Below, in pieces: positions 53,656 through 64,000 of a DNA stretch of 64,000 nt. Made by a program: the position numbers and the translations under genes. Each line of letters begins with the position of its first letter. Position 1 is the stretch's first letter. Origin of the DNA: Trebouxia sp. TZW2008. Lineage: Eukaryota; Chlorophyta; Trebouxiophyceae; Trebouxiales; Trebouxiaceae. Where the stretch lies: positions 248,001 through 312,000 of the forward strand of contig BDIU01000056.1 in NCBI GenBank assembly GCA_002118135.1, read 5' to 3'. The notes beneath the pieces were generated by a model. It did no database searches, was not told where the DNA came from, and saw only the letters and a program-made list of their open reading frames with translations.

Positions 53656-55414
53656 TCAGATATGTTCCACGGAGTTCTCAGGAAAGTGGCCTTCCTCACT
53701 TGCCTCTACCCAAAATGCTGCCCATTCTTCTTGTACAGCAATTGTCACCTGCGCCTTGACATGTACTTGCCGAATGTCTTGCAGATACGGCTCCAAAATC
53801 TGCTGCATTCCTTTGGGAAGATCCTGTGACGATAATTTCTCCTCCCATCCAGCTAATTGACGTTGAGCTTCTTGTTCCTCCTGCTTGGCCTTGTCCACGA
53901 GCTTACGTGCGTGACTGGCTGCAGCAGCTGCAAATGAAGCTGCGGAAGGGGCATTGGCTGCATGTGCAGGTGTCTGAGTGCCTGCTGTTGCTGATGCCAC
54001 ATGGGCTGCACCTGCTGCTGATCTGTTCTGCCCAAGGGATGGCAAAGCACTGCCAGAAGGTGCTGACCTTCTAAACTGAGGTGCAGGCTGCAACAAGGAC
54101 ATGCCAGTATGATGGGCAGGAGCAGGACGCAGCTGCCTATGATGGTGATAATCGTCAAGGCCAGCAACCGCTGCTGGTCTCCTAGACCCTGCAAGGCCGC
54201 TGCGCCAGCCATTTGCCGCTGCATTGCGCCAAGCTGCATCGTCATGGCCTGCGTCAAGTTCGCTTCTGCGCGAAGTCGTGTCCACATCATCAGCAAAGTC
54301 ATCATCATCAGAATGCTCTTTGTATTGGGGCCTAGACTGGGTATGCCGGCGTGGGTACTGGCGAGAGCCTGCCGCACCAACAGGCTGCATGTTTGCCTCC
54401 CTTGCCTCAATGCTTTGCATCTGTTGCTCTGATGGCACAAAGCTTGCGGGCAGAAGCTTGTGAACTTCAGCAGGCAGACACAGAGCCTCTGCACGCTCAT
54501 CTGCACGCCTGCAAAATCATATGCAATAACCTCTTGATCTTGATGAAAGAACTCCTGATGTAAGGGCATTTTCTTTCTCATACAATGCAATAGAGAAGGA
54601 GTCATAAGTGTTTTTCGATTGCAGTGGTGACTTTGCCTTGTAACAAAACTTTGATGTAAAGTCCACCTTCCTGAAAACAAATGCAGTCATCAAGCAAGCA
54701 CTACACTGCTAGGGTGAAGGCATGCAAGGATCATGCCACGGCAACAGGGGGAGCTAGCAATACCTGTAGTAGTAGACGATTGTGCATTCGGCCTCCCACG
54801 GGTTAACCTTGGTGATTTTGCCCAGAAACATGGTTGGTCCCTCCTCTTCCAGAGGCCACTGCACCCAAACGTGGCGATTGATGAGGTCTGTATCATCTTT
54901 GCGTGCCTCTGTCTTCAGATGTTCCCAAATTGTTTGATGAGTCAATGCACATCTGATGCTGTCCTTCCATTTCTTGCGTCTCTCCATGCCTGTAGAGGAC
55001 AACAGGTCAAGGCAGGACAGATGCTGACTGAGCCGCTCAGGACAGGAAACTTGACCGACCTGCATGCCTTTCGAAAGCCCGTCCTGTGAAAATGCAGCCA
55101 CCTCTGAAGTACAGGTCCTCGGGCTTCTGGCTGCAACACATGCTGGTGCACTTGAAAAAGTAGTCTGGCTCGTGACCTCCAAGGAAACTCCCTGCGACAG
55201 AACTCAGACTTGTAGATCGCACCGGAGGTGGCACAGCTGTTCGTGACGGGTGAGGTCTCGCCAACGGCTTACCCTCTTTGCAATCTCGGCCGCTTCCGCA
55301 GCGCACATGGCAGACGCATCTAAAAGCGCCTGTGCTTCCGCTCAGAGACACCGTCAACTGTTCAGCGCTCAGACGCTCTAAGATATTTAAATGGGTGTCT
55401 TCGGCGTCTGACAT
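53656..55414 (-). CDS. Putative nuclear protein with SAND/ULT-like and Tudor/PWWP-like segment
   Basis: Five exons join in frame: 55273-55414, 55060-55191, 54764-54989, 54650-54670 (a 21-base micro-exon) and 53656-54508, giving 457 residues. It begins MSDAEDTHLNILERLSAEQL. A Cys cluster (FRCVCHVRCGSGRDC, KCTSMCCSQ) is followed by GGCIFTGRAFERHAG across a junction into MERRKKWKDSIRC. The pattern FTG-x-x-FE-x-HAG followed by K-K-W-K-x-S-I-R is that of SAND/ULTRAPETALA-like chromatin domains in plants and algae. Next HVWVQWPLEEEGPTMFLGKI and EAECTIVYYYRKVDF resemble a Tudor/PWWP-type barrel. The second half is disordered, His/Ala-rich, ending in a coiled coil (LVDKAKQEEQEAQRQLAGWE). Probably a chromatin or transcription factor; this is inference from motif shape. 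The micro-exon has a weak donor (AA|GTTTTG); a longer exon 4 to 54531 with a 30-base intron is the alternative. Confidence 0.65.
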
Positions 55415-55859
55415 CTTCTCGTGCAATTTTCGAGGAACTCAATGCACAAAATAGACACCTGCTGCGCTGCTGACTACAATCAGGGCAGTGCTGACAAATC
55501 TGTCGATGTAGCGCTATCAGTTTTGCTATGCATGCCTCGGTGTCGAAACGCCAGCACATGATTGTCCAGAGTCCTGACATGACTTGCAGTTCGACCAAAC
55601 CAAGGTCTCCTACCCGTTAAAAAGCGCAGCGGCTCATGCGTCCAAGGTGTGAGCAACATAACGCTCTGATTATGTATCTTCGTGACTGTTCACGCTCAAG
55701 CCAGGTCGCGAGTCTGAGCTCAATTGATCGCCCGCAGCGCTCTTGTGCGAGTCATGATCCGATCTATCTCCATCGTGCTCTGAAAGCAACGCTCTCAAAG
55801 TCCCCTGGCGTACCCTTGTTGTATCTCAGTAGCACAGAATTCGGTGAGATTGTCACAAG

Positions 55860-58800
55860 ATGAGCACAATCGACTTGGCAACTCTCACTGAGGAGCAGAT
55901 CAGCGCCCTCGCAAAGGACCTCGAAACGGAGCTCAGGCAACGCCGAAAGGCCGGCGGAGCAAATGCGCTCAGGCGAGCAAGGAAGGTATTGTCATGCAGA
56001 TTGTTGCGCATAACGCTGACTCTTCCTACACGACCCTCACACCCTTCAAGCAAGTTTGAATTGACATCGCTTGCAACTTGTTGCAGCCTTCACTCGTGGA
56101 GTCGGAAGTCAGCGCCGTCAGTGAGAGCGAGAACAGCACAGACAACAGTGGTTTTGATTTTGACTATGCTATGCCAGCTGAAGAGCTGAGCGTTCAGGTA
56201 CAAACTTGAGTCCAGCTTCCACTGCGCACACTTAGCTAGGCATGAGCCCCATACTGCGTCCAGATGGATCCTGCTATAGGTGGCACTTTGAATTGACTCG
56301 ACTGTCTGTGCAGAGCACCGGTAGTGCTGGCAGTGGGATCCAGCATTGCTCTTCTTCACATGACGATGGCCCCTCACATTCTGAACACCTTGAGCTCAGT
56401 GGCTCTTTCACGGAGGATGAAGGCGAAGAAGAGACCGTCCTCTTGGGCCCGCCTGAGTCCAGCTATAGAGAGGAGCTCCTGACCTCAACTCAAAAGCAAG
56501 CGTTGACCTCACAGCTTGCAAAAAGGGTCACATACCACTTGCGGCAGCGGACCCTTGGTTCCTTGCTCAATAAGAGCGTGTTTGAGCTTTGCAGGTAACA
56601 ATAGCTATAACCAAAGGACAATATTCAAGTAATCCACTCAAGCGCTGTGTTCTGCTCTGTGTCACTGCTGAGAAGCACTTTCAAGAAGATGTAACACATT
56701 GCTGCGTTACAGGTGTATTGAAAGCCCAGGCTCCTGGATACTCAGCTCCAAGGAGCAATCTGGAAAGACTGTGCTCATGGCAGCAATGGCTCTGGTCAGC
56801 AGACAGCTCAGCAAGCCATGTGTGATTGTGGTAAATGACAAAAAGGCTAATGTCGGCAAGGTCAGTACAGATCTGAAAGGTCTGCTGAGGGCTTTTGACA
56901 TGGATGTGCATTGGATGGGTGCCAAAGCATCTTGGGAAGCCTTGAGGCAGTCTCAGCTGCTACAGCAAGGCTTTGTCAGTGGTGCCATGATCCCGGTGCT
57001 GCAGTGCTACCACACTGAGCTCACCCGTCTGAACCAGTATCTACAAGACCAAGGCATTTCTGGTAAGCTGCTGTCCCGACCTTGAGTCTCCTTGCATGGA
57101 TAAGATGTTTGCTCTTACAACACCATTGCCAAAACTGCTGAACTCATCACTACTTTGATATCAGATGACTCGCATCTGTAGCAGTGCGTGTCAAGGGCAA
57201 CGCAGAGAAAGACAGTGCTTGCATGGCTGCTGCAGGACTCACTGTCATCATGGATGAGTGTGACAGCATCTGGAGCACCAAAGTTCAGGATGATCAAGCT
57301 GCTTGTGGTGATTTCATTCGGCGAGAGCTTGAGATGTATCGGCTTCTGAAGGGCACTGCATCACCTCAACCACTCAGCCAAGGCAGTGCAGTGAGGTCCT
57401 TCATTCAGGTGCACAGATTGCCTGCATTAACTCGTAATCTTCACTGCAACCACTCAGGAATTGCAATTGCTGCAAACATGGCTGTCATTGTTGTGAGCCG
57501 AGCAAGGTTTGGCAACATTGTAGCCTGTACTGCATGATTGCTTGATGTTGCACAACCTGTTTGGTTGACTACCTGCTTCAACGACCTCGTGACAGACTGC
57601 CCGTTTCACAAAGCTCGCACGCTCATGCACTGTTGTGGCACCCAACGTTATCAACTTGTCACTGTCACAGGCTTTGGCAGGATGCACAGGTCCCAAACGC
57701 AAAGGTCACCCAATTTGCAGCAGCAGCATTGTCTGTAAAAGTGGCGCATGCAGCATTTATCCTTATGATCAATTCTGATCATGGTGTTCAAGAGTGTGCT
57801 GTTGCAGGTCTCTGCTACACACCTGGCGACCATGCACTGGCACAGCATGTGGAAGATTCCGGTCAGGCACATCATTGTCAGTGAGCAGCTTTTGTGTGAC
57901 AGGGGCTTCACCACCGAAAAACACTTGCAGCTAGTCAACACCATTGAAGCACCATGCAAGGCAAATGAGTATGCCATGCGGCTTCCAAAGGCAAGCATTC
58001 CTGATGCTTTCAATCATGCTTTGTGACAACAGCAGCCTCACAGCAACTCATATGCATATCATTGTCAGCAGGTTTCATGTGTTCAGCCTGACCCATGTTG
58101 CAGCTGCTCACAACAATTTGCTGCATCCTGATGTTCCTACTGTACTGCTGCAGCATCTGGATCTGGCAACATCATGCCTGCAGGACAATGTACGATAGTC
58201 CTGACCAAAAGGCATATCACACACTTCTGTCCTGCAGGTGGCTCAAGAGCTGCAGGTTTTTGGCAATGATACACGAGATGGCAGGCTCATGTTCTTCTGC
58301 ACATGTCCATATGTCCATGCCTCTACCATGGTGACCACCTTTGACATTGCAAAGGAGATTGTTAATGACCATGTGCCCAGGGCTGTCTGCATTGTTGTGC
58401 ATGGAGGCGGTGTGCATGCTATATACAAAGCTCAGCATCCAGACGAAGACAACTACCTAACTGGCATGGGGCGCACCATGTATGAAGCTGCAGATGCTGG
58501 TGAGAGTCTTTCTTGAGCTGGGACACTGATCTAATTGCAGGCATCATGCAGAAACCAGCACTCTGCTGTCATAGCATGAAACGGTTGCCGGGTGACACTG
58601 CCAGTGGCTTTGATTTCCTTTTGCGAGCTTGATGTTGCCAGCTGTGCCAGAGTGCTTTTTGAGTGGCAATCATGTCAGGCCTTTCCAATTTGCTCTCATG
58701 TATCTTTGCGTTATGCGCTGTGCAGGTGCTCAAATCTTTGGCAGGAAGAGGTCTATAGCAAATCTAGAGAACCAAGAGCCTGCAGTCGTCAAGCAGGCCA

Positions 58801-60572
58801 ACACTGCAATCAACATCATTGATTCAGAGATGGGACTACAGCGGCCTGTCATTGTGTTGGGTTACAACTGTGTGGGTCGCTGTGTGTCCATCCGTTCAAA
58901 TCAGCGCGTCATCAATTACATGATTGCAGCCTACTCCAGCGGAAAGACTTCAGCAGATTTGAAGCAGATGATGATGCGTGGAGCTGGATTCACCCGTCAG
59001 GTAGGCAACTTCCAGACTTACTGAAGCAACTGCACGATGTCTCAAAAGCTACTTTGTTCTGCTGTCATACTCGCTTGCTATATGTCCACAGCTCCAAATT
59101 ACATCAGGCAAAAGCATACTGCTTGCTGCTGGCCATGCATTGGGCAGCTTGCAACGTCAGATGTGCCACAGTACAGGCTGACAGGAACGCTTAAATGTGG
59201 TCTGCATGATTCATGCAAATTCTTATAGCCAGGCTGAAAGCTACTTTGTCAGTGAAGGTGAGGGAACAGCAAGGCTTTCCTTATATTCGGCTGACCAGTA
59301 CAGCTGAGGACTGGGAAGTGCTACAAAAGCTGTATGCTCTGCAGCTGGAGGCTCTCACAATGTCTGCCACAGGAGATGTACAGGACCTAGACAGATGGTA
59401 CGTACTTGCTCATGGATCTAGCCTGCCGCTGGTCGTGTGTGCCTGCTCTATCTGCATAATAGCCTGTTTAGATTGTTAATGACTGTATGTCTAGATATGA
59501 CTGTATGTTTAGACGGTGTGTGACTGCTCTGCCTACAAGACAGCCTGATTGCAGTCGCCTCTGTAAGCATCCTGTTGAGTGCTTGCCATGTCCATCCACA
59601 CTGCTTAGGCATAGCATGAGGTAACGCCCATTGCCTGGTCAGTCCACCACAACTGCGCTTCGCTTGTGTTGCTAAATGTTCTGCAATGCAGGTATCATGG
59701 GAACTATGACCTGGACGAGTTTCGTGCACTGTTTGAGATCAAGAGGCCGCACATCAGACGAAAGCTTGGGCAGCTTCAATTCATCCAGCATGGGCACAGT
59801 ATGTCTCATGCACCAAGCACACCAAGTAAGCTTTTCACTATATAGCCTCTGCTATGTTGCATCTTTCAGCACAGAGTGCATCTACTGTTGCAAATCCCTG
59901 AAGCAGTTGCAGCCTCAGGGGCTTTCCGCCCTAACTTGTCTTGACCAAGCCAGAATTTGGTCAATCACATCACAAGCATGCGCCTTTTTGTCTTGTTACG
60001 CACATGACTGTTGGTGCCAGGATATCCAGAGTCGTTACATGTGCTGCAGAGCGACGCAAACAGAGCAAGGGAATCAACCTTCTCAGTGCCAGAACCAAGT
60101 TCATGCAGGCTGTCTATGCTGCTCATGCAGAACTGGCTGTCTTGATGGCATTATCAGCTTTGCTCAAGTCTTTGTGTTGATTTGCAGCTTGTGAAGTTTA
60201 CACTGTGCTGTAACAGTTCAGCAGCGCCAAAGCAGAATGTCTGGTCACGTTTGAGCCTGATGTAGCATAGCTGCATGCTCAATGAGTTGGTGCAATCATT
60301 ACACTGCTGCACAGGAGACAACTGGTGCTGGTGTGTTTGTGCAGGACTTGATGGAGTTTATGACCGCACATCCTGAGTACCTGCCTCATGAAAGATACAG
60401 CATGCATCACAACGCAGAGCGCTCAGTCTGTTCTAATCATTGTCACTGGATCAAGACAGACAAGCAAGGCTATATACATCTGACACCCAAGGGAAGCAAG
60501 TACCGGGCTGACTTACAAGCTGCTGTGGAGGCAAACAATGCAGAAATGGCAGGGCCTTCTGCAGCACACTGA
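55860..60572 (+). CDS. P-loop (SF2-like) helicase-related protein, unusual
   Basis: Exons in phase: 55860-55985, 56087-56197, 56314-56594, 56713-57062, 57185-57408, 57808-58022, 58072-58189, 58238-58499 and 58726-59000 (654 residues so far). Later blocks are about 59260-59398, about 59691-59798, about 60020-60170 and about 60320-60572, whose joins are less sure. The N-terminus is acidic and disordered. A Walker A-like loop lies at about residues 185-192 (SKEQSGKT, first Gly replaced by Ser), then VLMAAMALVSRQLSKPCVIV. Walker B with DECD is at about 313-316 (GLTVIMDECDSIW). A late block PVIVLGYNCVGRCVSIRSNQ then MIAAYSSGKTSADLKQMMMR-GAGFTR has the layout of helicase motifs V and VI. The C-terminus has HWIKTDKQGYIHLTPKGSKY. 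The order fits a superfamily 2 ATPase, but I cannot name a family. Two introns (58023-58071 and 58190-58237) are only about 48 bases long. Confidence 0.65.
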
Positions 60573-61733
60573 CCAGAAACCTCTGCAGCATGAGATTTTG
60601 ATTCAGTTGACGGCTTTCTGACCACACAATACTTGTGCAGCAACCTTGATTGGAAAACAATCTGTGCAGCTGCTGCAGGGCCACCTTTTTTGTTATTGCC
60701 TACTTTTCAGCATTAGTGCAAATTCACATCCTGAATGAGTGTAGCAATCCTACAGCTTACAGCTTGCATACAGTTGTGTACATCATGCCCGAAACTAAAA
60801 ATAAGGAGTGTTCAAGAGCCAAGCCTTTGAATGGAAGCATTCATCAAACGAGGCTTGGCTTTTTGAATTAACTCTTACATTGTACAATCAGGTCATCCTC
60901 TGAGATTGCTTGCAAGCGCCTCAGCTACACTGTGGAAGCACTGAGACAGCTCAGAATGTTGACTTGAATTGCTCATTGACAATTGCAACCTGTAAGCTGG
61001 CTTGGCCTCAATTGATGAATACTTTTATTGGCTGTTGTGCTTGGTCCGTCATGCTTGTTTCCTGTGCAGATACGCCAGGCCTCGAGCCACGTCGAGAGCG
61101 TAATTTCGCTGCAGGCTCGCAGAATTAGAGCATCAGGAGCTGGACAATCTTTTTCGCTGCCAGCTTTTGCAATTGAGTCAAATCGTTGCTCAAAAACTAC
61201 TTTTGTCTCACAAGTGCTCAACTACCCAAATACGTGCTTGAACGGCTGAAGCTTGTATATACCAGTCATGACTGCGTCTAAACAGCTGGTATATACCAGT
61301 CATGACTGCGTCTAAACAGCTGGATTGTCTCCAGTGTTGTATACAAATGATGATGTGACACGGTCTGTGATGCAGATTGACACACTTCTCTTGCACAGCG
61401 CTGATGTTTGCAGTTTCAGTTTGCAACTGCTGAAAATGCCACAATGTGTGCCACTGGCAGACTGTAGAAAGCATCAGGTAAGTGCACAATATGCTACCTT
61501 TGAGACTTTCAACAGATTGTGGCAAAGGTGACCTGACACCATACCTGAGTTGGTCAGGCGTGTGAATTACAGCAAATTTTAGCCAAAGCACGAGCAGAGC
61601 TAAGCATAGTGCCTTCTTTGAAAGTCAAGGCTGCTGAAGAAGAGTTGCAGCTATTTTGATTTGCAGCATTGCTACCACAAGCAGCAGGTGTACAAACAGG
61701 GAAGCTGCTACAAAGCACAAAAAAGTGTCATAT
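60573..61733. other. Convergent spacer of about 1.2 kb
   Basis: Between the stop of the helicase-like gene and the stop of the CHCH gene on the other strand. It contains the perfect 34-base duplication at 61255-61322. Open frames at 61028-61249 and elsewhere have no support. Confidence 0.45.
61255..61322. repeat. Perfect tandem duplication of 34 bases
   Basis: GTATATACCAGTCATGACTG then CGTCTAAACAGCTG occurs twice in a row without a single mismatch (61255-61288, 61289-61322). A recent event, or an assembly artefact, in the spacer. Confidence 0.95.
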
Positions 61734-62662
61734 CTAAGATAGCTGCTGACGACATGTCTGCAGATTGTCAAAGTAGTATCTGCAGGACTCCAGGTCTCCG
61801 TTGTTGTCTGACATGCAGTCTGCAAAAGTCTTTGCTTGGCGATTGCAGGGTGTGTCAGGCTCTCTTGCAACCTGCTCTGCTGCCTGCTGTGCCTGGGCTG
61901 GGTCTGGGTGTCTGCTACCCAGCACAGAGTCCACAGCTCTGTGTGCCAAAGCACTGCCAGTTCCCAAAGCCATACCTGCAGGTGTATACAAAAGACGCAT
62001 CAGTCACTGCCAGCAAAATAAAGCGGGACATAGCACGGTCCTGCCATTGTATAAGAAGGGACTAAATGGCAGGCTAGAATCAGCCCCTGCTAGAAGGCGT
62101 TTGCTGAGCAGGCTGTGCAAAACTCAAAATGTGCTACTGCCCGTGACAAAATCTTCTGCTGAAAGGCGTCAGCTGAGGAAGCTGTAAGTGCAGCACTGCT
62201 GATGCTCTGACTGCACATACGCTGAAAGCACAAAGCTTGTGAAGCAAATATACCTTGAGCAACCATGCCACCTAGGCCTGACAGCATTCCACCTCCTCCG
62301 TGTGACTGTGCTGGGGGAGGAGCAGCTGCATAGCACACAGCAGGCTCACAAACCCCGCCAAAGTAGCTTGTTCAAACGCACAACGCCTGATGGCGTGTCA
62401 GGGGTGGACGCTGTCTGCAGAGATGACTTACCATGGCTAGGTGCGGGAGGAGGAGCAGATTGAGAAGGCCTAGTTGGCTGTGAAGCACCACTGCCACCGA
62501 ATAGACCCCTTGATGAGCCTGCGGGTCGTGGTGGAGGACTAGCACGACGAGCGCTGCCACCTGCAAATCACAGATTGAATAGTTTCAGCTGCAGCGTGCT
62601 TACAGCACCAAGTCCTGAGATCGAAATCTCGAAAAGAAAGTACCTCCGCCTCTTCTGGGCAT
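61734..62662 (-). CDS. CHCHD10/CHCHD2/MIX17-type twin-CX9C mitochondrial protein
   Basis: Four exons join in frame: 62644-62662, 62432-62560, 62254-62325 and 61734-61975, giving 153 residues. The protein begins MPRRGGGGSARRASPPPRPA, basic and Pro/Ser-rich as in this family. A Gly/Pro/Ala-rich stretch and a hydrophobic Gly-rich helix (GGMLSGLGGMVAQGMALGTG, then SALAHRAVDSVLG) follow. The C-terminal CHCH fold has cysteines at 117, 127, 138 and 148, two CX9C pairs (CNRQAKTFADC and CRYYFDNLQTC). Such proteins are oxidised by the MIA40 pathway and sit in the mitochondrial intermembrane space, linked to cristae and respiratory complexes. The length is typical. The start codon is in an exon of only 19 bases. 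It is head to head with the ATP synthase epsilon gene, 297 bases away. Confidence 0.92.
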
Positions 62663-62959
62663 GTTGCTGTCTTGTACTGAGTATGCGCTGCTGTGATGGG
62701 TGTGGATTGACAGCAATTCTAAAAACAGATTGTCCTTCGGTCAGATCAAGCGAATGTGCGAGATTGTGCTGTCTTGTGACGTGGGATTGAGACCCAGCTG
62801 ATCTAGGGTTTGAGATGCATGTCTAGGGTTGCAGCAAATTTTGTGAATCAATTGACGCAAGTTGACGAGCTGTGCCTGCAGCACTTGTGCAAGTTACGCA
62901 GACTACATTGATCGCCCTATAGGGCACTGAGGCGTTTTGTGGCGCATCAAGAGTACAGC
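62663..62959. promoter_or_regulatory. Shared divergent promoter of two mitochondrial genes
   Basis: 297 bases separate the start codons of the CHCH gene (minus) and the ATP synthase epsilon gene (plus). Repeated TCTAGGGTT(T/G) occurs at about 62803 and 62822 (GATCTAGGGTTTGAG, TGTCTAGGGTTGCAG); TAGGGTTT-like motifs are known as telo-box elements in plant promoters of growth genes. No direct evidence of use. Confidence 0.4.
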
Positions 62960-63318
62960 ATGTCATCCTCAGCTGCAGCTAGTGCCTACTGGCGTGTGGC
63001 TGGCATGAGCTATTTGAAGTACTCTGGTCTATGCGCGGATATGGTGCGTGCAGCCTTAAAGGAGCCAGCCAAAACAAAGGCCAGGACGCGCGAAGTCGTC
63101 TTCTTCAGACGAGCAGATTGGAAGGATGGTCAGCCACAGAAGCAAAGTAAGTTATCAGATGCCTTGTGATGGTTGTGCATGCCTACAGTGGGAGTGATAT
63201 GTCGTGTTAGTTGCTGCAGCATGTCTGTGCCGAAAACAGCCTGTGTTTCAACGTCTGATTGTTTTGGCCTGCAGTCATCACGGATATAACGCCTGAAGGG
63301 GTTCAAGCAAAAGCTTGA
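62960..63318 (+). CDS. ATP5F1E: Mitochondrial ATP synthase epsilon subunit (F1)
   Basis: Two exons (62960-63146 and 63275-63318) join in frame for 76 residues. The protein is part of the central stalk foot of mitochondrial F1. The N-terminal helix motif YWRVAGMSYLKYSGLCADMV matches the family signature (W-R-x-A-G-x-S/T-Y-x-x-Y-S). It continues RAALKEPAKTKARTREVVFF and WKDGQPQKQ, as in land-plant epsilon, and ends ITDITPEGVQAKA. The frame opens at a second ATG-less start further up; the ATG at 62960 (MSSSAAASAYWR) is chosen because plant homologues begin a few residues before the YW/FW motif and have no cleaved presequence. Confidence 0.95.
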
Positions 63319-63648
63319 TTCCTTGCAGCCAGAAGCAGCAGAGACCCTGCTCAGCTCAGACCTGCAGCTGCCTTGTCCGTTTTAGGAATCAGCAGGCCAG
63401 ATGCAGTCGACCATTCACACATTTGCAAGCTACAGGGAGAGTCCAAGGCTGCAGAATTAAGCATTGCATGGCTCACATGGGGATCACCGTTTGCACATTT
63501 TGCGCGATGTGCAACGCTTGGCTATTCATGCTGTTCAGACGTCATGTAGACACCACTGGTGCTCATCTTGACTTGTTGAAGCAAGCATGCAAAGCACCTG
63601 ACACTGCTGGACAATCATTTCTTTATGGATCGTTCAATGTGCGTTGCG

Positions 63649-63770
63649 TTACAGTGTTTGTAGCTTTTCCTCAATGATGGCAATCTCGTTACTTTCAAGT
63701 CTCCACCCCATAGCACCAACGTGTTCCTTGACTTGCGCCACACTCTTGCAGCCTGGTATTGGGATAGCTC
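63649..63770 (-). CDS. Aldo/keto reductase, last exon only; rest beyond the right edge
   Basis: The terminal exon on the minus strand has an acceptor at 63771-63773 (TTGGCAG). It encodes AIPIPGCKSVAQVKEHVGAM, then GWRLESNEIAIIEEKLQTL and a stop. I-P-I-P-G-x-K-x-x-x-Q-V-x-E-N/H-x-G-A-x-x-W is the NADP-binding C-terminal signature of plant-type (pyridoxal-reductase-like, plastid) aldo/keto reductases. About 40 residues are seen of an expected 320 to 370. The preceding exon is not in the last 230 bases. Confidence 0.85.
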
Positions 63771-64000
63771 CTGCCAATACAACAATGATCATTGATCTCA
63801 ACGACATGACACAACTACAGGCAGCTCGGAGGTGTGAGCAAGTCATAATTGGCAAAGCAGCCGCCAAAATATGTGTGGGACTGCAGCAAAAGGAAAAGGC
63901 TTCTAGGCAATGACATGAACGCTGCAGGCCATCTGTCCATGTCAACAAGCCTCCTGAGGCTTGAATTTACCAACATATAATATTATAATGGCATATGCAT

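Overview
The window is nuclear DNA of a green alga. The genes are split into many short exons with clean GT-AG introns (and a few GC-AG ones). They encode plant-lineage proteins: a plastid L11 ribosomal protein with a transit peptide, a DUF3119 thylakoid-type protein, a plant-like mitochondrial ATP synthase epsilon subunit, phosphoserine aminotransferase and ATG10. Base composition is moderate, most introns end in TGCAG, and genes lie close together on both strands. I would guess a trebouxiophyte or similar chlorophyte, but the sequence alone does not fix the genus. No tRNA, rRNA, CRISPR array or prokaryotic operon was seen.

Layout, left to right: the 5' part of an unknown minus-strand gene (1-2.25 kb); a small conserved-looking plus-strand gene (2.7-3.6 kb); DUF3119 plastid protein (3.9-5.6, minus); ATG10 (6.0-7.2, minus); a 78-residue membrane protein (7.2-7.5, minus) facing an unknown plus gene (7.8-8.7); a 161-residue unknown (9.2-10.2, minus); a long gene with F-x-P motifs (10.5-16.5, minus); serC/PSAT (17.3-20.5, plus); a YIPF6-type Golgi protein (21.4-22.4, plus); two small membrane-protein models (23.3 and 25.1, plus); a signal-peptide/type I membrane gene (27.4-32.2, minus); a gene with a duplicated C4-type zinc module (33.0-36.7, plus); a leucine-rich-repeat gene that may be the 3' half of a larger minus-strand gene reaching 50.9 kb; plastid L11 (51.4-52.9, plus); a nuclear-type protein with a SAND/ULT-like and Tudor/PWWP-like segment (53.7-55.4, minus); a P-loop helicase-like gene (55.9-60.6, plus); a CHCHD10/MIX17 twin-CX9C protein (61.7-62.7, minus) head to head with ATP synthase epsilon (63.0-63.3, plus); and the last exon of an aldo/keto reductase (minus) at the right edge.

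The most unusual property is what I call exon echoes. In at least five genes the introns carry tandem, partly decayed copies of a neighbouring exon edge (acceptor plus the start of the exon, or exon end plus donor, or whole exons). The clearest cases are in the conserved genes: serC intron 4 has three extra copies of its acceptor and the first ~35 bases of exon 5 at an ~86-base period, and the L11 gene carries a damaged copy of the 3' end of exon 4. The LRR gene, its upstream partner, the type I membrane gene and the F-x-P gene show the same thing many times. Two dispersed repeat families are also present: one 5'-truncated with a tetranucleotide tail (three copies) and one of about 80 bases (four copies).

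Gene models marked as joined were checked by hand for reading-frame continuity across introns. The F-x-P, LRR and type I membrane genes are less certain because echo exons compete with real ones. Starts of several genes are unsettled and are flagged.
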